64,000 nt of DNA from Closterium sp. Naga37s-1 (Eukaryota; Streptophyta; Zygnematophyceae; Desmidiales; Closteriaceae): contig CANJKZ010000018.1 in the NCBI GenBank assembly GCA_947471745.1, positions 20,818 to 84,817 on the forward strand. The letters run 5' to 3'. The position numbers and the translations under genes were made by a program. The notes below the pieces were generated by a model that saw nothing but the letters and a program-made list of their open reading frames with translations, had not been told where the DNA came from and ran no database searches. Below, in pieces: positions 20,938-31,526 of the stretch; position 1 is the first letter of the stretch; the number at the start of each line of letters is the position of its first letter.

Positions 20938-22093
20938 GAGCCCGAGATCTTGCGTGACGGTAGATGAGACTGTGAGTGTAAGGTCTTGCTGCAGCTCCCC
21001 TTCGAACCAGGTAGTGACGCTGTCGGTTGAGCCGATGTAGAGCAAATCATCTACGTAAACGATTAGCAAGATGTAGTCGGTGCCCTTTGTGAGCCGGTAC
21101 ATGCCTTGGTCGTGAGGTAGTTGGCGGAATCCGATCCGAATGAGTCTTGCGTGCAGGTACTCCTGCCACAGCCTCGGGGCTTGTTTGATGCCATAGAGCG
21201 ACTTCAGCAGCTCACAGACTTGATTAGGCTCTCCGTTGGAGCCGTGCGGTAGCTCGACGAAGATTTCTGCATCGACGGGTGTGTAGAGGAATGTGTTGGC
21301 GACGTCAATTTGCCGCAGCGTCCTTTTCTTCATGGCGGCGATCGCGACGAGAATTCGCAGCGAGGTGTGTCGGCTGACTGGAGCGAATGTCTCGGTGAAA
21401 TCGCGTCCATGTTCCTGGTCGAAGCCGCGTACAACCCAGCGTGCTTTGAACTTGTCGATGGTGCCGTCAGCCCTTGTCTTCACGCGGAAGACCCACTTTC
21501 CGGTGAGAATCGTCTTGTTCCGTGCTACGCCGATAGGAACAACCTTCCAGGTGTTGCGTTCCTCCAGTGCTTTTAGCTCCTTGTCCATGGCTTCGCGCCA
21601 TTTTTCCTTATGCTCCCCCCCCAGAGCCTGCTGAACTGTCGCAGGCTCCTTAGGAAGCACAGCGCCGTGGACCGCGGTGACCAGGCCAAGTATCTGGAGG
21701 CCACTCTGTGTGTAGCGGGGAAGTGATGTGTCCTCGGGATAAACTGATTCGTCTCCCGCTTCTGGTGTAGGGTTGAAGTTTGGTCCTACACGTTCTGCTT
21801 CGTTGGTGTTGACTTGTGCAGGTGTAACGTAACCGTTGTCGGCGAAGTGGTAATAGGTTTCGGCGTTCATGCTTTCGCGTGGATTTTCGTCATCCATTGG
21901 CACGTCGACGGAGCAGTAGGGGAGGGGTCCGGCTTCTTCCGAGGCTCCTTCCACGTTCTACTTGTCCCAATCAGCTTCGTCGTCTGCCGAGGCGAAGGCT
22001 CGGGTGCCAAGAAAACCATCGGAGCGATCGGGGTTTCCTTCTTGCAAGTTGGCGAGGTAATACCGGAGGGTGAGGTTTTCGTAGAAGATGACT

Positions 22094-22531
22094 GGTAGGT
22101 TGTAGTGGGGTACACACTGTAGAGTACAACCCCTTAGGGTTTTCCTTCTTGTATCATTCTCATCTTAGTTAAAATCATCCTTGCCTTAGTCTCGACATGG
22201 TATCTAGAGCAGGAGGTCTCTAGGACCTAAGAATAGGGCCCACCCGTAACTGTGTTACTTCACCTACTGCCTGCCTGCCTTGCCTGCTGCTCGCGCGCGC
22301 CTCGGCTGCTCGCGCGCGCGCGTCATTTTTTTTTTTTTTTTTTCGCGCGCACCTCGGCTGCTCGCGCGCGCGTCACTTTTTTCGCGCGCGCCACTACTGC
22401 AGCGCCGCGCGCCGGCCCGCGTCGCCCGCGCAGCCCGCGTCGAGCCCGCGCAGCCCGCCGCCGCGCACAGCCCGCCGTCGCGTGCAGCCCGCCGTCGCCC
22501 CGCGCGCCGCGTCTGTCGCCAGAGTTCTGAT
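22094..22531 (+). mobile_element. Copia-D: partial 5' LTR, primer-binding site and leader
   Basis: LTR end at 22,094-22,197 (core GTAGTGGGGTA, GTACAACCCCTTAGGGTTTTCC, end CTCGACA), then primer-binding site TGGTATCTAGAGCAGG from 22,198, then a leader with a T run (about 22,326-22,343) between CGCGCGCG palindromes and CCCGCGCAGCCCGC repeats. No gag follows; the sequence passes into gypsy integrase at 22,532. The LTR start is lost at a head-to-head junction with copia-C. Copy at 48,309-48,747. Confidence 0.75.
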
Positions 22532-23082
22532 AACACGGCAGCAGTTGCAGCGGTATTATTACTGGCCCGAAATGTTGACCGGCGTTCAACGATACGTGGC
22601 ATCATGTCCCACTTGCCAGATCATAAAGTCATCACGGAAGCGGCCGGCAGGACAGTTGCTGCCGATACCACCCCCAGAGCGTGCTTGGCAGCAGGTGACG
22701 ATGGACTTCGTCATGAGGTTATCGGCCGGAGCGAGTGGGAACGACGCGATCCTGGTCGTCGTCGATCGACTAACGAAAATGGCACACTTCGCAGCCTACA
22801 AGAAATCAATCACAGCCGAAGAAACAGCTCGCCTATTCATCACCACCGTCGTTCGACTGCACGGGATACCAGCAGCGATCATCAGCGACGGAGACACGAA
22901 ATTCACCAGCAACTTCTGGCGGAACCTGTGGCAGCAGTTCGGCACGCGAATACAGTTCAGTTCTTCGTACCACCCCAAAACCGACGGACAGACAGAAAGA
23001 ACAAATCAGACCATGGGAGCAACTCATCCGAGCCACATGCGACGACCCAACCACCTAGGAACAACAGCTGCCACTCATCGAG
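22532..23082 (+). mobile_element. Ty3/gypsy integrase fragment
   Basis: Corresponds to 10,910-11,459 of G1: zinc-binding segment end (YWPEMLTGVQRYVASCPTC) and integrase core (TKMAHFAAYKKSITAEETARL region, ISDGDTKFTS, YHPKTDGQTERTNQ). It ends at CTCATCGAG. The gypsy sequence beyond copia-A1 (31,527) resumes at GAGTTCGCG, so everything between interrupts one gypsy copy. Second copy at 48,748-49,298. Confidence 0.85.
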
Positions 23083-24152
23083 GCTTCGATTGGGCGTTTC
23101 CTGGCTGTGTGCGAAAGCAAAAACGACTGGGATGAAGAATCGCGTCACAAGGATTTATTGGAGGAAAAGTCAGACACCTCACAGTAAGGGCCCATTCATT
23201 GTCATGTCACTATCTAAGGTCCGGATGATGGCGACATCGCCAAAATTCTGCCAGTCCTCTCACGAGCATTTGCGAAACCCGTAACCATACTGACGTCCGG
23301 ACCCTGGCTCGGTTCGGATGGAATGGTCTGGGGGTGTTCCCACCCCTCGGACCCAAGTTCACCCCGCACAAATGGGAGTGTTGTGAGGAGGAACGCGTTG
23401 GAGTGGCTTGGTTCGTGGAGAAGTGAAGAGGAATGGAATGTTTGCAAAGAAAAGTTTAGCCCATGAACGGTGTTGTACGCGGTGGAATCAGAAGTGTAAA
23501 ACTGAAAAAACGCCTTACATATGGGCTCAATACATCATTACAAGCACTCCATAAAACACACCGGATTCTGAAGGATCACACCACGGCGAGGATTGTAACA
23601 GCTCTATCGGGTCCATCACACACCACGAAAGCCTTGCCTGCAATTCTCTCCGCCTTTTCCGCCATCTGGCGGCCATGGATTCTGACGAGCTTGAACAAGT
23701 CAACGTCCTCGCTACAATGCACGCCGAGTTCTGATCTTCTTAACAGTATCGTCTTTAACATTCGACATGGAAGTCTGGTAATTTATGCTGACCTCGGTCT
23801 CTCCAGTTATCAGGCAACAAGCATCAGGCTCAGCCATGCATTCCCAAGGCCGTGTTACCTTCAAGTTCATTACCATGTTAATTTCAGCGTATCGTCAACT
23901 TCCATTGTCGGTGTATCTCCGACCATTATTAAAGCCCGTAGCTAAAATGGTGACCCCCTCGTTCTAGTTGGGTCCAACTTGATTACTCAAGTTTTTTTGC
24001 ATTGTTTTGGAAAGTTATAAGTTACGGTATGTGTTTTTCGTTTTTCAGCCATCAGACGAGTTCCGAAGTGAACCACTGTTACGAGTGCAATTAAGTGATC
24101 GAACGAGAATTGCACTATCGAAGCAAGAGTACAATGAGCGAAGGCATGAGCG
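23083..24152 (-). repeat. Inverted copy of the gypsy-LTR tail and host flank (12,435-13,504)
   Basis: 1,070 bp, the reverse complement of 12,435-13,504 with few changes: it contains the end of the gypsy LTR, the unidentified reading frame (minus here, 23,576-23,761) and the flank up to the edge of the gene 1 promoter. It joins gypsy integrase on the left and the copia-A1 LTR on the right. The two arms enclose about 9.6 kb including both host genes. Confidence 0.9.
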
Positions 24153-24284
24153 TGAGAGAATGAGAACGAGAATGAATGAACTATGAAATGAAGTGAGTAC
24201 AAATATGAAACCCTAATTGGTTGTACCCCCTATGGGATACCCCACTATAGCCTACACAACAGCATAAGCTATAATGTTCTGACA
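24153..24284 (-). repeat. 3' LTR of copia-A1
   Basis: 132 bp with TG/CA ends, preceded on the minus strand by the polypurine stretch CTATGGGGGTG. Confidence 0.92.
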
Positions 24285-24491
24285 CACCCCCATAGGCAAA
24301 GTGGGGGAGAACAAGGGGTCACAAGACCAGTCAAGCAAAGCAAAGCAAGCTCAGGGTGGATCACAAAGTCACCACACAGTCTGAGCACAGGGTCAAGGCC
24401 ACACTGCCAGTTCACATGCAAGAGTACACACATATATATAAAGCTAGACAAGCAAGAGCAGGTATATATATATGTGAGAGTACAAGCAAGG

Positions 24492-26040
24492 TCAAGAGGA
24501 GAGCAAGTGAGGCAAGACGGGCACAAGACCCAGCTGAGTGCAGAAGCGCTGATGATCACAAGGCGGAAGTGCCTTGGTGAAGACATCAGCAGTGCTGGCC
24601 TCAGAGGCCACGTACGCAAGCCGCAACTGTCCACGTTGCTGTAGCTCACGAGCAAGGAAGTAGCGGAGAGCAATGTGCTTTGTTCTGTGCTCCAGTCGCT
24701 GCTCTCGACACAAGGCCAGCATGGCCTTGTTGTCTACGTACAGGACTGGAGGAGAACGAGGCGGCTCTCCAAGGTCGGTCAGCAGGTAGGTGAGCCAGCG
24801 AAGCTCCTGTGCAGCCATGGCCCCGGCGTAGATCTCAGCCTCACAACTCGAGCCAAGAACAGAAGACGAGCGAGTAGCCCGCCACGAAACAGAGCCGGAA
24901 CCAAGGCTGAAGGTGTAACCCTGTGACGACCGCTGCGTAGCCTGGTCGTCAGCCCAAGAAGCGTCCGCGTGCCCAGTGAGGACCACTGGACTCCGCCCTC
25001 CAAGCACTAGCCCCATGCCCGACGTACTGCACAAGTAGCGCAACACCCTCTTCGCTGCAGCCATGTGCTCTGGTCTGTGTCTCCCAGGAGCAACATAGCG
25101 TGCAAGAATGCTAAGAGGGTATGCAAGGTCAGGTCGTGTGCAGGTCATCAGGTACATGAGGCAGCCAACAAGCTCTGGGTACGGGCCACTCGACTCTACG
25201 GACTCATCCGAAGGCAGAGCTGAGAGCGAGTGGCGAGTAGACAGAGGAGTGGCCTGAGGCGAGGAGTACGTGAAGCCGAAGCGCTGAAGGACCTGCTGCA
25301 CCATGTGTGACTGAGTCAGGGTAATGGTGCGGCGTGCTCTGTCCCGGGTGATCTGCAAGCCAAGGTAGCTGCGCAGTTCACCCAGGTCTGTGCACGTGTG
25401 TCTCTTCTGCAGCTCGGACTTCACGTAGGCGAGTCCAGCAGTGTCAGCTGTGGCAAAGACCAAGTCGTCGACGTACACGAGGATGTAGAACGGCGGCAGA
25501 GAGGTGTCGGTGCGTAGAAACAGCGACGGGTCGGCAGTAGAAGGAGCAAACCCAAGAGCCGCAAGCGTAGTCCTCAGTGTGTCGTGCCACTCACGTGGCG
25601 CCTGGCGGAGACCGTAGACTGGACGCCGGAGACTCCACTGGGTACCAGGAGGGAAAGACCCAGTGAAGCCAGGTGGGCGACGCAGCCAGATCTCCTCGTG
25701 CAGGCTGCCCTGCAAGAAAGCTGTGCTGAAGTCAAGAGAGTGCAGCTCGTAGTCACGGTGAGCAGCAACATGCAGCAGTACCCGAAGAGTGGTCATCTTC
25801 GGGGTGGGGGAGAAGGTCTGAAAGTAGTCAACTCCCTGCCGCTGACTGAAGCCACGAGCCACGTAACGCGCCTTGAAGACAGGCGGAGAACCCGGCGGCC
25901 GCTTCACCCTGAAGATCCACATGCCACTGACGATGTTCGCCCCAGGAGGGGGGACAGCGTCAACGTAGGTGCCTGTGGACTTCCAGGAAGCCATCTCTGC
26001 ATCCATAGCTGCCTGCCACTGAGAGGAGTAGGGACCCTCT
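24492..26040 (-). pseudogene. Copia-A1 reverse transcriptase and RNase H region
   Basis: Minus strand: RT opens near 25,990 (WKSTGTYVDAVPPPGANIV), FKARYVARGFSQRQGVDYFQ near 25,850, LDFSTAFLQGSLHEEIWLRR near 25,710, catalytic YVDDLVFAT near 25,460. RNase H: HADASWADDQ near 24,970, SCEAEIYAGAMAAQEL near 24,830, YVDNKAMLAL near 24,730 and the conserved end ADVFTKALPPCDHQRF near 24,570. These are the active-site motifs of copia RT and RNase H. Confidence 0.9.
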
Positions 26041-27079
26041 ATCGCCTCCGCGTAAGAGCGCGGAGTCGGGATGTCAAGTGCATCCGGGTCTCCCTCAGGG
26101 GTAAGCAGTACGGACACGAGATGAGGTGAGGCAGCTGCCAGACACTGGAACTCCTCCTGCCTGTCCTCAAGGACGTCCGTGCCAAGGGCACACTCACCCC
26201 CGACGGACGGAGGACAGACAGACTCAGACTCAGCGACAAGACTAGCAGCGTAGTCTAAGCGACAGCGAGCAGCAAAGTCGACGAGCTCAGTAACGAGAGC
26301 AGACGCAGCAGTAGACTCGAAAGAAGGGTCAGTGACAACAGTAGCAAGGAGACGCGTGACAGTAGGACTGGCAGCACGAAGAGAGTCCGACTCCGGGTCA
26401 GCAAGAGCAGGAAGAGAGGACTCAGGAGGAGAAGGCAAAGGGGCACGCAGAGGAGCAGTGGACGGACGCAGAGACATCCGGTGCGTGCCAGGGACAGGAG
26501 GAGGACGCTGACGCGAACCGCGACCACTAGTGCGAGCAGCACGGACAGGCGACGCAGGGCGAGACGCAGGCTCACGACGCTCAGCCAGACCTCCAGTAGG
26601 ACCAGTGTAGGGAGAAGGAGCAGGCAAAGGGGAGGTAGGCGGCAACTGTAGCTGGGACGAGACAGGCTGTGGACACTCTAAGGGAGGAGGAGGACCAGTA
26701 GAAGGTGGAAGACCAAGAACCTGCTACAGGAGTGGAACGAAGTACGGTCGAGGCCGCGCGGCGACGCTAGAAGCAGCAGGGACAGCACCAGAACCCTCAG
26801 CAGGAGCACCCGCTCCAGCAGCACCACCAGTAGCTCCAGAACCTCCAGCAGCACCAGGAGCACCCCCAGTAGGCCTGCCAGCGGTAGTCTCAGCGCCAAC
26901 ACCCTCAGCAGCACCAGCTCCAGTGCACCCAGGACGAGCACCTCCGGGACCCGCGACCGCAGCACCCTCAGCAGCCGAAGGACCTCCAGCACCAGCAGCA
27001 CGCCTCCAGCGCCGGGCAAACCACTCACGCAGCTCCTGTGGAGAAAGTGGCTCCCGGGGAGACGAAGCACTCGGAGAAC

Positions 27080-27350
27080 CTCCAGGCGGAGCACCTCCAG
27101 GCTCAGCACCCCCAGGCGTAGCACCCCTAGGCTCAGCACCCCCAGACGTAGCACCCCTAGGCTCAGCACCCCCAGGCTCAGCACCCCCAGGCTCAGCACC
27201 CCCAGGCTCAGCACCCCTAGGCTCAGCACCCCCAGGCTCAGCACCCCTAGGCTCAGCACCCCTAGGCTCAGCACCCCCAGACGTAGCACCCCCAGGCCCA
27301 GCACCCCTAGGCTCCGCACCCCCAGGTACAGCACCCCCAGCCTTTGCACC
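27080..27350. repeat. 15-bp codon repeat in the integrase-RT linker of copia-A1
   Basis: Tandem units of the type GGCTCAGCACCCCCA (minus-strand reading A-E-P-G-G), about eighteen copies with variants. It lies between integrase and RT. Equivalent arrays: 43,335-43,575 (A3) and 53,297-53,567 (A2). Confidence 0.85.
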
Positions 27351-27599
27351 CTCAGCAGCACCAGAGTCACCAGTGACCTCGACAGGCTCGACTGCGTCTA
27401 CCTGGGACACACCTGAAGGGGCAGGACCTTGAGGGGGGAGGGGGTCTACCTGGGGGGGACCTGGTACCAGGAAGAGTGGGGGTGGGGGGAGGGACGGAGT
27501 GCGGTAGGGGAAGAGGCGGTAGTAGGGGACCGACTCGTCAAACGTGACGTCCTGGGAGGACAGAACACGGCGAGAGGTGGGGTGGTAAAACTGCCACCC

Positions 27600-28900
27600 A
27601 GGCGCGTCAGGGGGGAACCCCAGGAAGACGCAAGGAGCAGCACGAGGGGATAGTTTGTCCGCAGACAGGTCGCGGACAAACGCCCGAGATCCCCAGACCC
27701 GGAACGCCGACGCATCGCCAACCTTCCCCGTCCACAGCAAGGCTGGGGAGGTCTCCGGCCTGGAGACCCTGGGGTGGAGGTTGATCTGATGCGCCGCGTA
27801 CCTCACCGCAAACGGCCACAGAAAATGGGGGGCAGCCGCATGCATCATAGACGTACGAGCGACGTCCATGACCATGCCAATGCGGCGCTCAGCAATCCCA
27901 TTTTGCTGCGGTGAGTCCGGAAGCGTGAAGGTCTGACGGATGCCCCGTGCACGACAGTAGGCACGCAGAAGGCCAGAGGAGAACTCTCCGCCTCTGTCCG
28001 AGTGCAGACGCAGAACAGGAAAGTCCGAGCCGAAGCTCTGCCTGAGCTGGAGACGAGCTGCGCGGATCCAGTCGATCAGTACCTCAGTGACATCACCCTT
28101 GCTGCGCAAGGGGAAGACTGTGGTGTAACGCGAGTAGTCGTCAACAACGAGCAGGAAGTAGCGCTCGTGACCCTGTCCACGGACGCGGGCTAGGCCCCAC
28201 ACGTCCATGTGAAGTGTCTGCAACGGGGCCTCTGTCGAAGGAAACTGGGAGGAGTGAGGGGCAGCACGCTGGCGCCCCTCGACACAGGGGACACAGGCAG
28301 GGCCAGGGCCCTGAGGAAGGGGAGGGAGGGACCGGGGGAGACCGGACACAAGAAGACGGGAGGCCATACCTCTGAGCCGAAGCAGAGAGGGGTGGCCAAG
28401 GCGGTGGTGCCAGAGGAGAGTCTCGTGAGACAGGAGACGACACGAACAGGGGGCAGACTCAGGACCAGACCTGGACGCCGCAGCAAACACCTGACCCGAC
28501 GTAACTACCCTACCAGACTCAGCAACTGGAGGAGACGCAGTGGTCAGAGCGTACAGGCTCGACCCCGGCTGACGGGTGAACGTAGCCAGGTGTCGGCCTG
28601 TGCCAGCCTCTGTACAGTGGGTCACTCGCTGACGTGCAGGAGTGAACTGGTGGACACCCGCATCCTGTAGGTCAGCACCACTCACCAGGTTCGTCGAGAA
28701 CGAGGGGAGGTAGAGACCAGACAGGGTGCCAGAGGGAGCCGCCGGACACGGGAGGACTGTGGAGAAACGAGACAGGACCGGACCCCCAGAGGGGTCAGCC
28801 AGAGACACCGCAACCGGCCGACTAAGCGGCGTGAGTGTGGTGCGGTCCCGAAAGAAGGAGCGAGACGCCCCAGAGTCAAGAGTGAAGGTGAGGGAGGCCG
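27600..28900 (-). pseudogene. Copia-A1 protease and integrase region
   Basis: Minus strand: protease FTLDSGASRSFFRD near 28,880. The integrase zinc segment LLWHHRLGHPSLLRLRGMA lies near 28,400, and HMDVWGLARV, YFLLVVDDYSRYTTVFPL, LRLHSDRGGEFSSG and QQNGIAERRIGMVMDVA follow between 28,210 and 27,860. The integrase tail is near 27,600. Confidence 0.9.
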
Positions 28901-29249
28901 AAGCCGACGCGGTACCTGAGAGAGCAGACTCACCAGTACCTGAGGACGCAGACACACCAGCACCTAGAGCAGCAGCGTCGTAAGCACCTAGGGCAGCAGC
29001 CTCACCAGTACCTAGAGCAGCAGTCTCAATGCCCGGATCGGGCTGGAAACACCGGTAACAGTCACCCTCATCACTAATAGACACAGCATACATGGCAGAG
29101 AGAATAGCATCAAAGTCCAGATCAAAGATGGCAACCCCCGCCCTAGACAGCTCGTCCCAGCGAGGGATCTCGGAGGCCTCCGGGAACTGGTGACGCCATG
29201 CGTCCGTCAGGCGGCCAAAGCAGCGCGGAGTGGGGTGCGCACCCCCACA

Positions 29250-30456
29250 CTGCTCACCCGCACGGTCGCCGGTGCGCAGGACGTAGGTACACGGACCAAA
29301 AACCCCCACCCCGCTGGCGTGCAGTGTACCACTCACGGAGCTGCTGAGGGGACAGGGTCGCACGACCACGCTGCTGCTGCTGGCGCGAGCCACCACCGGA
29401 GCCACTCCTCTGCAAAGACCCGCGACCAGCTCCACCGCCACCCCCACCGCCTCCACCGCCTCCGCTGCCTCCACTGCCGCCGCCGCCTCCACCGCCTCCT
29501 CCACCGCCGCCTCCTCCGCCACCTCCGCTACCACTGCCACCGCCGCCGCGGCCTCCGCCTCCACTGCCGCCACCGAACCCCCCACCCCCACCTCCACCTC
29601 CACCGCTACCCCCACTCCCCCCACTGCCTCCACCTCCACCTCCACCGCCCGCTCCTCCAGCTCCCTTGCCCCCCTTGCCCTTGCCAGGGCGGCGTCTCCC
29701 GCTAGGGGCAGACGCCGCACCGACCGACTCAAGACCAAGGAGGTCGGCCGAAGCAGCAGAGGCAACAGAGGGCAGCAGGGGGGAGGGAGAACACCCCTCA
29801 AAGATGGGGGTGCGCGGGTCACCTCGAGAGGCTCCTACAGCGACTATGCTCTTTTCTATCGCGAGGAGGGCCTTCTCGAGGAGGTCTACAGTGAGTGTGG
29901 TGGGACAGACTGAGAGAAAGTGGTCCCTGACTACTCGAAGGGAGTCAGGGAGGCGAGTGACTAGGAAGTACAGAGTGATGTACATGGGGGGGGGGTTCGC
30001 GGTGCAGAAGTCAGCAGGAAGTGCAGCGCGGTAGCGAGTGTCACTAGTGCGGAGGTGCGTAATGAGGTCAGCAACGGTGGGAAAAGAAGCAAGGTCAGGG
30101 AAGAGGTACGGCAGCATGAGACGGCTCAGTGCAGCAGTGGAAGGGGAGGAGTAGCGCGCGACTACAGCGGCGTACAAGGTCTGAGCACTCTTGTACTGAC
30201 TAAAGTGCGCACGCTCGGAGGTAGGGAGGTGGCGACGCACAGCAAGACGTGCAGCAGCATCGCGCGTGGCCCACTGGGAGCGAACAGTGGCGTCAGCATC
30301 AGCAGCAGGGGCAGGGGAAGCGCCAGAGGTGAGGTCAAAGAGAGAGAGGCCGTCCGCCCTATCGCACTGTAAGAACAGCTGTAGGTCATCTACCCAGACC
30401 TCAAAGTCAATGGCCCGACCCTCAGCGTCAAAAGTGAGGACACTAGGGGTAGCCAT
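29250..30456 (-). pseudogene. Copia-A1 gag with glycine run and atypical zinc-binding motif
   Basis: Starts MATPSVLTFDAEGRAIDFE near 30,456. The gag core (DDLQLFLQCDRADGLSLFDL, YLFPDLASFPTVADLITHLR) is followed by a long glycine run (about 29,680-29,440), the LSPQQLREWYTA motif and a Cys/His cluster CX13CX3HX4C (about 29,215-29,310). Confidence 0.8.
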
Positions 30457-30516
30457 GACAGCAGTAGACCAGCAGTGCAAGGAGTAGGGGAAGAGCACGC
30501 AGTGACAGAGGGTCTG

Positions 30517-31320
30517 TGCTCACCGGACAGGGCTGCTCGGGCGGCTCGGCTGCAGGGCGGCTCGGCCGCTGCTGTTGGGCGGCTCGGCTGGGCCGCTGAC
30601 GTAGGGCGGCTGGGCCGCTGTAGAGGAGTGGCGGGGCCGCTGCAGAAGGACGGCGGGGCCGCTGGGTAGTGAGGCGGCGGGGCCGCGAAGACGGGCGGCG
30701 GGGCCGCTGCAGAGAAGCGGCGGGGCCGCAGTGAAGGGCGGCGGGGCCGCAACGAGAGAGGCGGCGGGGCCGCAGCGAGAGAAGCGGCGGGGCCGCGAAG
30801 TCGGGCGGCGGGGCCGCTGAGTAGGGCGGCGGGGCCGCAGTGAGAGGCGGCGGGGCCGCAGCGAGAGAGGCGGCGGGGCCGCGAAGACGGGCGGCGGGGC
30901 CGCAGAGACGGGTGGCGGGGCCGCAGTGAGTGGCGGCGGGGCCGCAGCGAGAGATGGTGGCGGGGCCGCGAAGACGGGCGGCGGGGCCGCAACGAGAGAG
31001 GCGGCGGGGCCGCAGAAAAGGGCGGCGACGGGCCGTAGGCGGCGCGAAGCCGCAGGTAAGGGCGGCGACGGGCCGGGGTGGCTCGAAGCCGCAGGTAGAG
31101 GCGGCGCGAAGCCGCGGGAAGGGCGGCGACGGGCCTGGGCGGCGCGAAGCCGCCGGTAGGGGCGGCGCGAAGCCGCCGGTGAGGGCGGCGCAAAGCCGCG
31201 GGTAAGGGCGGCGACGGGCCGGGAAAAGGGCGGCGCGCCGCAGCCGCTAGGGCGGCTCGACGCGACCGTAAGGGCGGCGAGACGGGCCGCTAGGTGCGAC
31301 TCGACGGGCCGCTAAAAAAA
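30517..31320. repeat. GC-rich tandem-repeat leader of copia-A1
   Basis: Same irregular GGCGGCGGGGCCGC array as 1,085-1,890, between primer-binding site and gag. Differs from A4 by a few bases including a short length change. Confidence 0.8.
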
Positions 31321-31394
31321 AAGGCAGGCGCGACTCGAGGCGCGCTTCGGTGGGCCCAAGGAACAGTCCCTAGAGGGGACCTGCTCTGATTCCA

Positions 31395-31526
31395 TGAGAG
31401 AATGAGAACGAGAATGAATGAACTATGAAATGAAGTGAGTACAAATATGAAACCCTAATTGGTTGTACCCCCTATGGGATACCCCACTATAGCCTACACA
31501 ACAGCATAAGCTATAATATTCTGACA
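31395..31526 (-). repeat. 5' LTR of copia-A1
   Basis: Pairs with 24,153-24,284, one base apart by eye. Followed inward by primer-binding site TGGAATCAGAGCAGG at 31,380-31,394. Confidence 0.92.

Larger units (their letters stand above)
18743..22093 (-). mobile_element. Copia-C fragment (RT and RNase H), split by a later insertion
   Basis: A different copia family on the minus strand. From right to left: the linker upstream of RT (about 22,090-21,600), reverse transcriptase (KWVFRVKTRADGTIDKFKARW near 21,470, IDVANTFLYTPVDAEIFVELP near 21,270, IVYVDDLLYIGS near 21,050), then, beyond the insert at 19,358-20,937, the RNase H region (YVDADHAGDSDNRRS near 18,960, SSAEAEYIAL near 18,840). No LTRs of its own are seen and the 5' part is missing. 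The uninterrupted copy is at 46,538-48,309. The left boundary with the gene 2 flank is uncertain by some tens of bases. Confidence 0.85.
24153..31526 (-). mobile_element. Copia-A1, near-complete Ty1/copia element
   Basis: LTRs 24,153-24,284 and 31,395-31,526 (132 bp, one difference seen), primer-binding site 31,380-31,394, leader minisatellite, gag from about 30,456, protease, integrase, Pro/Gly/Ala linker, reverse transcriptase and RNase H (to about 24,492), polypurine tract at 24,285-24,294. Full layout, broken by about three breaks. The flanks do not form a target duplication (GAGCG against GAGTT): the left flank is inverted gypsy LTR, the right flank gypsy integrase. Copies: A2 (50,370-57,745) and A4 (1-2,092) with the same flank. 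Confidence 0.92.

Noticed and set aside
22198-22213. tRNA gene fragments at the initiator-Met-like sequences
   Set aside because: Each lies directly inside an LTR and is only 14-16 bases; they are primer-binding sites, not tRNA genes. No tRNA or rRNA gene was seen in the window.
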